Shown here piece after piece: positions 1 to 13,400 of a DNA stretch of 64,000 bases. A program made the position numbers and the translations under genes. Every line of letters begins with the position of its first letter. Position 1 is the first letter of the stretch. This DNA comes from Nectonema munidae (lineage: Eukaryota > Nematomorpha > Nectonematoida > Nectonematidae). The notes below the pieces were generated by a model. That model saw only the letters and a list, made by a program, of their open reading frames with translations, did no database searches and had not been told where the DNA came from. The stretch covers positions 124,001-188,000 of the forward strand of contig JAUIRK010000965.1 in NCBI GenBank assembly GCA_030549495.1. The letters are read 5' to 3'.

Positions 1-1042
1 ATTCATATTGACCAGTGTAGTTTCCTTAACAGTGTGTTGGCCTGGCTCAAATGAAGTTCTCTCACTCCAGTCTTCTTTTTTGTAATGTTTAGAAACTGCT
101 CTACTGTCCCAGAGACAGAGAAAGCAGCAATACTTGGTGAAGCCGGCTTGCATTCCCATTAGGAAGCCTATGACTTTGAAATCGCCACATAAGCTCCATT
201 GATGTTGTGAGTATCCAACTGCTTCAAGAAGGAGCTTCATATTGTCATAAGACTCCTTCAGGTGAGTTGAGTAAGCAACCGAGACACTTGGGTATTTGTT
301 GCCGTTATGGAGTAAACACAGCCTTTAGACTCTTTTTGGAGGAATCTAAAAAGAGTCTCCATTCTGATGTCTCATGTTGAAAGCCTAAGCAGTTGTATAA
401 TTCTAGAACGTTGCAACAATAACATAAACGGTTTTTGCACGCAAAATAAGAAGATAGTTCGGCATTACGCTTTCTGTACTTTGTGATCATCACCTCTTTT
501 TCAACCAAATTATGTTGTTTGAGCCTTGAAACCAACAACTCAGCTTGTTCTTTCATGAGATAGAGGTCGTGTATGAGATCGTTTAGCTCACTCTGTAAAA
601 AAACTGTTGGTTCACAGTCTACTTCATTAATACAGGGTGAAGTGCTTATTCTCGAAGAGTTTGATTCTGCAGAACTCGCCTCCTCCCCCGATAAGAATAT
701 GTTCTTGTTTCGGGGTGGTTCAGGTACTGGGTAATCATCAGAATGATAAACAGGTCTCATAGCTGACGGAAGATTCGAATACACAATTTTTGTTCTGGAT
801 GCATATTTGAAACCTGTGATTTTAGTGAGGCAGAAATAACAATCATCGGCATGGCTTGTCGGAACTCTCAAGATCATTGGAACGGCAAACTTGGAAGATG
901 ACTCTGTAAACCAGGCAGTCAGGGCATTGTAACATGATTTGCAAGAAAGGGGCGGAGCCCAAGGTTTATCTTGGACTTCTATTCTACAACCAAAATAACT
1001 AAAGTAAGCTGCTTTCAGTAAAGGAATTATTGTATAGTTCAT
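1..1042 (-). pseudogene. Uncharacterised multi-copy arthropod protein family, broken copy, cut by window edge
   Basis: A 245-codon frame begins at 1042 and carries a pattern I recognise from a large, unnamed protein family of arthropods: DDCYFC, then KIVYSNLPSAMRPV, then a PVPEPP turn, and near its end EWRLFLDSSKKSLKAV. The homology continues on the same strand to the window edge (GDFKVIGFLMGMQ, FLCLWDSR), but in a different frame, so this copy looks broken by one frame change unless a very small intron is present. The cysteine pairs suggest metal binding, which is inference. No function is known to me. The family is multi-copy, so a mobile or recently amplified origin is possible. I see no inverted repeats around it. 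Confidence 0.6.
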
Positions 1043-2059
1043 TATAAAATCATGTCAAAATACCATTCATTATATACATTTTCAAATAAAAAAATAGTCG
1101 AAATCATAAAAAATACAAAATTTAAAATAAAAAAAATATTTTCTCACTTTACTTACTTCATAACGCTTACTAATTAAAAATACTCCAGCAAACTTATAGC
1201 AAAAAATATATGAAACCTTTCATGTAAGTTTGGGGTTATATCTCTGGAACTTGATGAGATCAGCCAAAATAAATACCAGAAATGAAATCAGCGTACTTGA
1301 TTTAGTTATTTTCACCTAATTGCATTCTTGCCTCAAATTTTTTGTTTTTTAGTGTAATTTTTATCTATATTTTTAGTATTTAGCCTCTATATGAATCACA
1401 TTTCAAAAATATCAATGAAACTACGTATATAATGAAACCACCCTAATTTGATGAGTGGCTATACAATTTACCCTTTTGGTTTGGATTTATTATATATACC
1501 CTTGTTCCGCCTCTATCGATCGCTGTGTGTTGCCAAATACAAAAATCATTATAGATAAGTGAAGCTCTCGTTCAATTTCTTTGGCCTCATGCAAAAGATC
1601 TCAATAAGGTAGAAAATCATGACATATAGGTATAGATACATGGAAGCCCAAATGTTTTCAAACTCAATAAAATTTTATTCTACACTTTGTCTTCTTTTGA
1701 TTTATATTTGGCTGCCGAAGACTTCTAGTCCTACTACCTTGTTGTGGTTGAGAGCCTTGAGTACCACAATGATCTTGTCGGCTACAACTGTTGCCATTCT
1801 TAAGCACCCGAGAGGTTGAAACATTCCAGGCAGATTGTAGATAATGCGGCAAAATGCAGTATCTGGTCACCAACTTTTATGGTTTGATTCAGGGATGAGG
1901 TCCCAGTCTCGTAAAAGGATTTCTCTTCCACTGAAATAGTAACAAAAAGTTCAAAAATAACAGGATATGATGGATTTCTAAGTGTTTCAATAGATACCAC
2001 CAAGTATGTAGAAGCTACTGACAGGAAAGTGAAAGTCTTTTATGTCAAACTAAGAACAC
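1043..2059. other. AT-rich spacer, no recognisable gene
   Basis: Short open frames around 1619-2003 on both strands overlap one another and match nothing I know. No splice-bounded exon or inverted repeat stood out. Confidence 0.5.
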
Positions 2060-2240
2060 ACAGGCTATTGGAATGTTCATTCTATGTATAAAACAGGAAA
2101 GCTTGCTCAAATAACAGCAGAAATGAGGAGATTGAATCTGCATATTTTAGACAGTGAAAGTAGATGGTCAAGGACAGGGAGACTCAGAAGCAACACAGGT
2201 GAAATAGTTCTATACTCAGCTAGAGATGATGTTGACTAAA
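2060..2240 (+). mobile_element. Fragment of a LINE endonuclease (RTE / craniofacial-protein-2-like)
   Basis: From 2069 the + strand reads WNVHSMYKTGKLAQ, then EMRRLNLHILDSESRW and GRLRSNTGEIVLYSARDD. This is the N-terminal signature of the apurinic-type endonuclease of RTE-like LINEs, which nicks target DNA for priming. Only about 60 codons are left and the frame stops soon after, so it is a short dead fragment. The family name comes from remembered motif order, not a search. Confidence 0.7.
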
Positions 2241-2404
2241 TATTGAGAATGTAATTTAAAATTTTTATGAATTAATTACTATTAAAATGATTTCAAATCT
2301 TGCAAGAAAATTAAAAGAGGATAAGGACTCTGAAAATCTACCAGTCTCAGTTAATTTTAAATTGATGAATACCATACATTAGAGCACTGCACATCCTTAT
2401 TTTT

Positions 2405-2560
2405 TTGAACTCGTAACCGTTTGGCGCAGTTAGGACTATTGGTTGAAACATGGGATCTTGATCAGGTTTTTCTTGGTTGGATTCCCCATCGTGACACCCC
2501 TATCATCTGTCCAATTAGGGAAAAAATATTTTCCCTAGGGTGCGATAGCGACAACTAAAA
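2405..2560 (+). mobile_element. tRNA-derived SINE head
   Basis: A pol III-like promoter pair is present. The A box is near 2420-2433 (TGGCGCAGTTAGG, close to TRGCNNAGYNGG). The B box is at 2475-2485 (GGTTGGATTCC, one change from GGTTCGANTCC). The spacing of about 55 bases suits a tRNA-derived SINE. A non-tRNA body with AT-rich tail follows to about 2580. No target duplication was identified. Confidence 0.5.
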
Positions 2561-2579
2561 ATAATAATTTTTATTTTAT

Positions 2580-4431
2580 TAGCCCTCTTTCGCTTTTAAA
2601 TAATCTTTGAACTTGTTCTTATTTATAATCCGCTTGTCCCCTCCTGTTTCTATTTTTTAAAATAACCCTTAACTAACCTTATTTTTTTAATTTACCATTT
2701 CTTTACATCTTTCATTTTCTTTTCAATTTTTAAATACAATTGAGCTTAACAGTATAAGTGAGAAATGATCACCATGTGCAGTTAAAAGTGAATTAATTCT
2801 ACCTTTGTTTTCTAATACCACTTCTTAGGGAATTCGGCCTAGAAATGTATTCGCATTAATATTGCTGTGAGGCCAATTTGTCCAAAGAGCGAATTGCAAA
2901 AATGCCGAGTTGTCTATGAACACTTAATAGTCATTTAAAAAAGTTTGCTTAAAAGATATTAAAGTTATGTCGATAAAAGTCAATCTTTTTATTTTTATGG
3001 ACTATAAATATTTATATCGACTATTTTAATAGTTCATTTTTTGTAATTTAGATTTTGTAAAAACAAACGAAAAACAAATTTTAAAGGTTAAAATAGCAAA
3101 CTTGTCTTTATTGATAAGTAATAAAACTACTCATATTGGTAAAACCCTCAACTAGTTCATTTTTCTTGTTTTGCGTAAATGAGCTTTGAAAATTGAAGCA
3201 TATTTTATGGTGGTAAATGAACTGATATTTCATTATATAAAAAAGAATAATTTAAGTATCCTCCAGCCTCAGTCGTTATAAATTGAAGAAGGTGGCCTAG
3301 TGCTGAAATGTACTATTGTCAAAACTTGTGGAAAGTAAAAGATTCTGTATTTATAAGAAAAGATAATTTCATTAGGAAAGGGAAAAAAATAGTAATAAAT
3401 CAATCCTTGCAAGATGTTTTGCTTCATATTATGCTAAATCTAAAATAGTAGAAAAACGAAATCTCCAGATTTTTCTGAAAAATAGAAGTATATTTGCGCA
3501 TATATATATGATCTCAAAGATATATATGTTGCAACCAGGGGTGCGGAGTCGGATAATATAACGTCCGACTCCGGCCCCTAAATTCACGCAAACCCGTCCA
3601 GTGTTCTACGATACACCACTAAAAGTTAAAAGAACCAAAGTCAAAAACTCCTCTTTTATATTAGTGATGGGATGATTGCAAAAATTTTGGTTCAGGAAAT
3701 TTCATACCTAATACGTTTCGTGTATCCGAGACATTTCGTACGTGGTTTTGGACATTTAGTAGGCAGTTTTTTTTTTAACGTTTGGGCATGCAACGACAGT
3801 TTAAGTACGAAATGACGTGAACCGCAAAAATTTCACCCATTCCGATAAAATTTCACGTCCTTCACTTTTTAAAATAATTTTTCTTAATAATGGTACAAGC
3901 TTCAAAAATAAAAAAGCAGATATATAGAAAAACGGGTTTAGTGATAAAATTTTGACAGTTTTTTTGAGATTGTGTTGGCATCTGCTGTTATATGGGCTTG
4001 CAGATAACTTAAGGTTACAATCCTTTTATATTTGAAAAAGTAATTAATTTTTTTTTGAAAATTGTGCAAAAAATTTTCTTCAACATTTCTTAATATCTCT
4101 TCAAAGAAAATCTATGATTCTTTTGAGAAGGTTTATGGTTAATATAAGACATATACGAAGTGAACATTTTTGAATAAATTAATTATCTTAAATATTGTAA
4201 GTGTAATAATTAAAGGAAATGAAACATAATTGCAAACAACTTTCCTTTAACAATATTCCCATTTCTCTGGACGAGTTAGTTAAGGTAACTTCTCTCACCA
4301 CAGTTTATAGCATTTCTTGTTTTCTTGATTGAGCATTATAGCAACGAAATGTACTTCATTTTACATCTAAATTTTCACCATTTTATTGAAGAGGCGCTTT
4401 GTTAAATCATCAAATATTGACTTTTATTTAG
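2580..4431. other. AT-rich region upstream of RFT1 exon 2
   Basis: No conserved coding segment was recognised. The first RFT1 exon should lie here or further left. One weak candidate is an ATG at 4219 with a donor after 4284, phase 0, but its 22 residues are not hydrophobic like RFT1 N-termini. Confidence 0.4.
3531..3600. repeat. GGAGTC-type dispersed repeat, copy 1
   Basis: The stretch has GGGGTGCGGAGTCGG on its left and CCGACTCCGGCCCC on its right, forming an imperfect inverted repeat about 45 bp across. Similar GGAGTC/GACTCC ends recur across the window. Confidence 0.5.
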
Positions 4432-7400
4432 ATATTTGTTCGCTTGATTTCCTTTTTTTTGAATGCTGTAGTCGTGAGAAGTGTTGGAAAAGATTTGATT
4501 GGAATAGCAAATGTCAGGTTTACTTCAGCGGAATATTTATTTTCTTTCTCTTCATTTTCTTCTCTTTTTAGACTCTCTCTTCTCTACTCAACTTCTCTTT
4601 TCCTTTCTACAGAAGGATTTCGTAGAGCTGCACTGGTAAAGCAGGGGACTTACAAATGGAAAACCTTTATACCAACTCTATTTTTATGGTAACCTTTTAT
4701 CCTGTTAAAACTCAATTCATTTTTTGGTTTTTATTCTATAAAGTTTATCTTATACATATGATTTTTAGTTCTATCTTGTTTTTTTCAATTCTAGATGATC
4801 TCTTTTCTATTCAATTTTGTATTTTAGAAAGACAAAATAGAATTGAAAAAATAGAAAATAAAATTGAAAATAAAATTGAAAAAAGACCAGATAAAATTTA
4901 TTCTTCGATACTCCTTTTGATTCTTAATGCTAAGTGAAGTCTTCAATGACATTTAAAATTTTACATATATTTTTTTATTAAAATCAATGTCTTTAAGTAT
5001 TACAATAGCCCTTCTGACTATATATAATAGGTATACTATATATACTTTATAATATTTTATTAAAAGATTTTCTGAATGAAAATTGGACGTTCTCTTTGGT
5101 GTTTTATGTAAATAATACGCTGGTATTCTTGTTTTGTGACGCTCAGAGCAACATCACGACGAGCCACCGTTTACTATATGACGTCCTCGTTTTAATGAAA
5201 GTGATCTAATTTTGACTTGTTTAGCGTTCCTGTGTCAATCACAATTTCCTTTACCTTGTTTCTCTTATGGTTTTTTCTTCTAACTCATCCCACTGAATAC
5301 GCCAGTCAATATACTCTGTCTCTTGGCTTGTACTGTGCTTCTGCTGTGATTGAGGCTTTTGCGCTTCCATTTCACATGCTTTCACAAGTCCTCCTACACG
5401 TCAAAGTTAAGGTATAGCGCGCCTATACTGCAATTATTTTTGCCCATCCGATTTCTATTCTCATAGGCGATTATTGAAGGTATTAGCTTGACGTTAAAAT
5501 CCTTGCTCACTGTAATGTTGATAATTTACCTGCCAAATCTACAATTATTAGCTTTCTCTTACTCTCAAGTAATATCTTTTTCTTTTAACCAAGATTTATT
5601 CTTGTGAAGAATCGCTAAAAACTTACTCATCCTTTGTATAATTCCTACACTTTTTAAGGTAGGAATATGTAATTCGTATATATAAAATGTATTTTAAAGC
5701 TCAACTTCAGCAAGACTTGTGACATATTCTAAGCTACGTTTTTGATACAATAACGTGATTATCTGTAATAATTAAAAGACGCTCAAGAACCCATAACTTT
5801 AAAGCCGATAAAGGAAAATGTTTTGTAGTGATGGTCATTGAAGGTTATTTTAACAGTTTCATCATTATTAAGTCATTCATAAAGAAACATATTCCAAATT
5901 AATTAAACAGACCAGAAGAGAAGAGAGCGCAAATTATTTCAAAACACTTTCCAGCTAGAAAAATAAAAGCAGTGTTATGATGTCTATTTTTTTCTAAAAT
6001 AAATAAATTTTGTTGCTTTTTTTATTCAAGTATTTGTAAAAAAAGAAAACTTCCTTATAAAATAAAATTCTATTTATGGTTTGTTAAAAATACCTTTGTT
6101 TTATTTTTTCGTTTATATACTTTATAATCACTTTCACGCTGTAAAATCCCACAATAGCAATCCTCCATTTTTCTTGGATTGAATCATAACTTCTCATAAT
6201 CATGCATTCTTTGTGAAATCTCTTCCCATGCTAATCACTTACTGTGTGAAGTTTATGTAGAAAGAAATCTAAATGGAATTGGAAAAGGAAGTTATTGTTA
6301 ATGCGGCATTGGTATTTTTGCAGAAGGCCAATCTAAAAAATTTTTAATAGGATTATTTTTCAATATTAGAAGACAAATTTTGTTATAATCTATTCCTAAA
6401 CAAAATAATTTCAATATTATTTGACAATTTTATCTCCTTTTTTCTATATCTCTTTTTGATAGACACAGACATCACTATTAAAGAATCTTTCCTGTCAATC
6501 TGAACAAAGTTCTTTAGTTGCTGGGCATCGCTATTAACTCTAATATATTCATAGACTTCAGTAATTGGTTCCTTAATTTTAGGATGAATTGAATACGTTT
6601 TAGAAAATCATCTAGATCTAGATTTTTATTATTATCCACTTCTTTTTATCTCTTCGTATTCTCCTACATAAGAAAGCCATATTTTTCAAAATATCTTGAA
6701 ACTTGAATAATCTACATTTTCTTACATGTGCGTGTATTCATTCACATGCATCGTGAACGGACATAGCTTTAACCAAACAAGAGACATTTTTTCACCGTCT
6801 ATTCCATTGAAAATTTTACGAAGAAGGTTCTTTTATATAATTTGCCTCGACGTATGATGTTTTTCCTTGTTCGAAAGGTTTGAGCAACAGTGGTGTGTTC
6901 ACATGAAAAAATTGTTTTGCTATTGCCTAAATTAAGCAAATCTTATGTGAGCATGAGTGTTATCTAAAAATCGTATAACTTTTATCGAATTCAAAATCCA
7001 TTCTTCAAAAATTTTGTTTGTCATCCGAGGTTGAGCAGAATTTCGATAATACAAGCAACTGTTTTAGTTTTAAGTTCTGGAAACAGCGTGGTTTTACTCA
7101 CTTTACAATAACAAGAACATGATCAAACTCACAGATCTTGTTCGTACATAGCGGAACTGTTGATCGTTATTTCGATTTGTTTCAACCTGTACAATCCATC
7201 AGGGAGAGCACGCAAAAATAAACCAAATTTATCCATATTATAAATATCCTTTTTTCTTGTACAATATTTGGTACTTTATTTTTACAATTGTTAATAGTTG
7301 GCAAATCTACATGATCGCTTTCACGACAAATTTTATTGAAGGTCATATTATGCCAATTGCTGAAGACGAAATTTGTCAAGATAGCAGTTCGGCGCTTTGA

Positions 7401-10400
7401 AATCTTGTTGAAGGTTATTCTCTACCATTAGTGCTTTTTCCTGAATTAATCTTCCAGAATTATCTTTGTTTGAACGAGCTTTCTGAAGCATACAATGTTG
7501 TGTATTTCATCGCTATCTAAGCTCATGCAAATCCGTTTTTTTTAACAAAATTGACATTATCTTCATAATATTTGAAAATATTTTGAACTTTAGTTTTACC
7601 TAGCGAAAATAGTTTAGCAAGCTGTTTTAACTCTTTCATTTTCTGCATTTTGACTATATCTTTTCAGAGAAGGTTATTTCATGTTTACGAGACAATAAAG
7701 CTACATAAGAATCTGAAATAAAAAATAGACATTATATAAAGTTTTTGAAAAGGTGCTTATTTTGTTAAAATTTACATTTAGTTGAAAACGTTTCGCCCCG
7801 TTCGTACCAAAGATTATAAGGCTTCCTTACGAAACATCCTGCAGCAATTAATATATCCATCCATCCATAGTCCTTTGCGAGAAGTTCAGGTAGAGTCGCA
7901 CAACGGTTTTCGTTTCTAGCAAAAAACAACAAAGTTTTAAAAGCTTTCGGTCTGTCACCGTTTTTAGGAGTAGTCCGTAAAAATTTCGATGTCTATATCA
8001 TAAAAACCCTGATGTTTTTTCGCTTCATATTAAATTATTTTTATAATTACCATATGTCACCAAAGGGGTGCTTGGTAGCAAGTCGTATTTCCCCCAGAAT
8101 AAAAATAGTTATTTGTGCCAAACTATGAGGGTATCAACAATATCTTCTATGATAGGCATGTTAGATTTTTAAAACCGCTAACCTGAACAAATATTAGCTT
8201 GAAAAAAGTCAAGAACAAATTTTTTAGTCCCTAAAGAAATAATTGATATGAAAAGTACATGAAAGTAAAAGAGAATTTTTTATTCTAAAAAAGAGATAAA
8301 TACCCATATTTAGAACTAGACTTTTCCAAAAAAAAATTGAAAGTATAAAATATGTAAAACCGGAATTTTTCTAAATCTTTCGAAATTGAAGTATAAAGCG
8401 TCGGATAAAATCAGAATAATCTGGCAAAATCGGGACAAATTACGCATAAACAATTGAGAAGAACCTACATAATAGAATAGATCAACTTTATGAAGAAAAG
8501 CAATGTGATTGAAACAACAAAGGACACAGAAAAACTCGATTAAAATTTTTGATTTCATGCAATCTTCGACTAGCACAAAGTTAAAAATTTATAACATTTT
8601 ATTACTTTTTTCTTTTTAGTTGTTTTACTCCATCGTTTTTTTCTTCGCATATCTCCTTTACACGTTACATGTGATTTCAACTTGTGATTGTAAGGATGAA
8701 GATTTTCCGAGAAATATTTCCTCCTTCTTTCCTTCTTTTCCTAACGTAAGTAAAGATCATGATGGATTACAGTGCGCTACAAAAATAATGCGATAAATAG
8801 CATTTTATTTTAGCTATAATCACGACTGCTGATCCAGTTGGGTAGAAATAGAAGACATTACATTTTATCATGTCGAGTAGTGGCGGATCCAGAGGGGGGG
8901 GGGGGGGGGGGGGGGAGGGGCTCATGGGCCTAGCCCCCCTATGAAAAATGGCTTCGAAAATTACCCTTACTAATCTTGCTTTTTGCTAAAACAATACTTG
9001 TTGGTAGTTGATTACGTTTATATCAACGATATGACAAGTCGAATTCTAAAAGACATAATACAGCTGTCGTATTCTCTGAAGACTTTTAGCACAATTGCAA
9101 AAATAAATAGATTTCGCCCCCCCCCTTCTTATAAGAAATTTCTGGATCCGCCACTTGTCGAGTATAATATACCATGTCATAACTTATAAGGGGATCCTTT
9201 CAGCACCACACAGCTAAGTTAGAAAGTATTGATATTGAAAAAGTCAATCGATGATTAACTTGTTTATATTTTAATATGGTAATAAAATTTTGCATATAAA
9301 ATGTTCATCCATTTATTTGTAATATTTTGTCTCTCCTTCAAGGGATTACTAACTGTCGCACCGTAAAGTCGATACAATTGGTCTCCATCATGATCACTTC
9401 CTTTCATTTCAATCCATCAGAGTTTATTATATGTAATTCAAGCTTACACCGAATTCTCAAATGCTTCGAGATTTCCTTATTGGTTCATCTTCATATTCTT
9501 AAAATACATGATCCAATAAACTATTTCCTTCCACTACTCTTTCAATTGTCTAGTGTAGAAAAAAATTAAAAATTTTAGTGTACCTAACTCTTTATTTAGC
9601 CAAATACAGATATAGCCAAAAAATCAACATGTTTTATCTTGTCACACAATTTAAAATTTTTATTAAAAAAGTCAGTAAATTTAATTCTTGGAAGCACTAA
9701 TAATGACCATGAATAAAAGCTTTTCAATATTAGATCAAATAAAATGTGACAGGTGAAAAGGGATAGAATAATGAAAGTGATTAGATTTTTAAAAGTTTAT
9801 ATTTTGAATATATATATAAATCACAAGATTCTGAGATTTCTTTACTGGTTCATCATCATCTTATTCTTAACTCATGATCCAGCAAATTATTCCTTTCCAC
9901 TACTCTTACAATGGTCTCGTCCAATCACTACTTTATTTTTCATATTTTTCCTGTCAACAATTTTTACTCCTCACGCCGTCTTTGCATGACTCTTTCTGTT
10001 CTTGTCATCGAGCCTTCTAACGTTTTATATTGCATGTTTAGAGCCATAAACAATGTCTGCTTTATCACGAGCCTTATAACTTAGGACGTAGAAAGCATTT
10101 TAAATGTCATTTTACGTGTTTACATCTCATAACTGCAATCTCAAATCTAATCTGCTATTAACCCATTAAGTCCCAATGCTCCCATTTGGGAACATAAGTA
10201 ATTTCATCTTCGTCTGCTTTTTTCAATGACTTTGAATATAAATCGTCTGCGTTTTTTTAGATATCGTCTGATTTCTATGGTACTTAATGGGTTAATCGCA
10301 TCTTCATGCACTTTTCTTTTGCCCAACCTGAATATACGATCCATCTCACTAGACTCATCCAGAAAGTAAACGCGAATCCACTTTAAATTTATGCATTTGG

Positions 10401-13400
10401 AAGAATGGCTCAACATTCGTTTGTTGCACGCATCTCAAAGATTAATTTTGGATATTGTATTGCTAATTCAACATGAATCAAAGTCTATAAAGCATTGCTG
10501 ACACAATTTAAATAATTTATCTTCAATGACGGCGATAAATTTACACCAAATCACACACTACCGGCATTGTCATTATTATTCATTGACAAATGTTTATTAT
10601 AAATCCAAGGTCACAATATTCTAGTTTTGTATAATTTTTATAAACTTTAATTACATCATATGAAATCCAAGTTGGGCTGCAAAATTTGTAGCAATTTACT
10701 TCTCAACCTGACCCCAAAAACTTTGCCTTTTGATGGTTGTTACCTTCAAACATTTACACTTGTAAGCTTTTCTAAATGGTGAAATCTTTTTCCAAATATA
10801 TTTTATTCTCGTGGAGCAGATGTGCATCCATAACACATATTTCTTCAGTCTTCCAGATAAAACAGTAAGAAATATAACAGCTCCGTTGTATATAAATATG
10901 AAACCCTTCAGAAATCTCGCTTACACAATTGATTTTGTTTAATCTAAATCAATAAAGCATAAAACACAATCTTCTCGTCAACAAGGCTTACACTATTACG
11001 TTCTAGCATTCGACAGACTGTGAATATTAAACCTTCTGTTCTCTTACCTGAAATAAAAGCAAACTAAAGACAGGCCTGGGAAGTCGAAGGGAAAATATCC
11101 TATTCCATTCCTAGTACTTAAAAGAGCGAACTCTGAATTCAACACCAAACTCTTCGCTTCCGACTTCGACTAAAGAAGGGTCACTTCGACTCCTAAATTT
11201 TATTAGATTTTTAATCGGTTCGATCATGATCTTTTACTGCATTTTGACTTTTCCAAAATATCTTTCATTTTTTTGCTTCGTTATTTTTTTTATTTTTTCA
11301 ACATCTTCAATTTGTTTTATCGATGTCATGTGATTCTGTTCGCATTCTCAATTTTGGGAATATGCCGTTACCGTAACATTTCAGTGTCCAATTTTTTGCC
11401 AATTCTTTATTCGATTTTGCAGCAACTTTTATCTCATAAGCTACATCTGCTAGCACCTATATATTTTTTTAATTTGTTTATCCTCGCTTTCCACTACGCT
11501 GTGCTTTACTTTACTCACATCACATACTTCTTCCCTTGCTCTAACTAAGGGCTCTTATTTTATTCTGTTTTATGCATGTCCCTGTGAACTTTTCTGGCTC
11601 ATCCATTTTATATATTTTCCTTCAATTCCAAACTTTTTGAGCTAACTAGGAATTGCTTTTACATTTTCAATGTGGTGACAAGTGAATTTTTAACGCACAT
11701 GCGCCAAATTGAACTATTTATTTTTTTATCGGTTTGAACCAGGCATTGGTGTCTCAAATCAACATTCTGCACAAAATTCATTCTTAAACACTAAAACTGT
11801 CATTAATTACTTTATGCACAGCTCCTTTTTTGCTATTTTAAGTTCTAAAATCAAGAACTACCAATTACTCGTCTTTCAAAAGGTCATCTTGTATCACAAC
11901 TTTTTCCTGAAGCCTAATTTTCTGCAGTGCACAGCTTAGCACTAGCGTTATTTGCTTACAGGATGCCATCGCTATCACCATGATGCTACCATTCTTTCTT
12001 CTAACTTATGCGTCTATTACAGAGTTCTTCCTTCATGATCACTTCTATTTCTCTCGCATCATCTCCATCTTCCGATCAAACTTATATGCGGCCTCTCGTA
12101 GACAAGATTTTTCTATATCCCCTTTTACACCCTATTTCTTTGATAAATCAATGCTAACGGTTCTCTTCTTCATTGCAGATCTTATCTTCATGCTTCTTCC
12201 ATCTTTATAACCGCCATTTTTTTTGCTTCCTAGAAGGTTCCATTCATGACAACCGATACGCCGGTTAATGACCATGTTCGAATAGACACAATTGGTCCAA
12301 TATTTTTTTCGCTTACCTACCCTAAAGCTATAACTATAGTGGAAAGGATTGATGTCAGTTGATTCCTTTTGTAAAATCAGACGCATTTTGACATGCAATG
12401 CTTTTAATTTTGACGGATGCACTCTCCAACCGACTGTATAAGAGTTTTGGGTTTAATGGCCAAAGACCCAACCAACCAGTACTGGTTTAAAATATTAACA
12501 GTATTATGGAAACCTGGGATGACTTCAGAATGATAACAAACTCAGTATTCATTTTTAATTTATACAAGTAGAATATTATAATTTAATTGATTTTACAAGT
12601 TGAAAGTTATGAATGAATATTTACAAGTTCCATTATAACTTGTAAAACATTATAATTTGCAGTTCGTCTTGTTCGATAAGTTTAACTCAGAAGCTACATA
12701 GCATTGTGAATGATTATATAGGGTAAATAAAGTTGTAATTATAGTAAGATTTAGATTCATTTACCCTATAGTACAACCAACATTTTTAGAATATTTTAGT
12801 CAACTTTTCAAAATATAATAAAATTTATAATTAAAAAAGGTATTCTATGAATAAATTCATTTTGATCCTTTTTTCAAATTTGCGTGATCAATAAAAGCCT
12901 AAATTGAGGAGGCATTATTGAAAAGTAATCGTATCTAATCATTATTAAAATTCATAAGGATAAAGCAATAATAAAATAAAATAAAGCTTTCCCATATCCT
13001 TAAATTGAAGAACAAGAGGTATATAAAATTGTTATTTGACTAAATTTTGAGAAAAAATCGATGAATATATTTCCTGTAATTCTGTCTACGGAACAAAATA
13101 ATAAAAAAATAAATGAAAAACTCTATTAATTAAATAGATATAGAAATTCATTGAGAAAGAAAACAGATGACTAACTTTAAAAAGAATAAAGATTTCGTAG
13201 GCTTATGATTGGGGTAAAATAATGTCATTTTTAAAATATATTTTCAAAAGGAAACTTTTTAATTTTGTTGGCACACCTAAAAGTACTGGAGGTAAAAATT
13301 GTTTTAAATGATTTATAAGTTTTGTCGCTGCTAAATACTTGCAAATTTCCATCATGATATGAAAGAGTTGCGAGATGTCTTTCTAGCTACTATATTTAAT

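Noticed and set aside
1619-2003. Overlapping short frames on both strands
   Set aside because: They overlap each other, lack recognisable motifs and have no splice-supported continuation.
9320-9990. CRISPR-like or satellite array
   Set aside because: Only two diverged copies of about 100 bp, with no regular spacer pattern.
12132-12422. 96-codon minus frame in the RFT1 intron
   Set aside because: No motif or homology recognised; frame length is explained by chance in low-complexity sequence.
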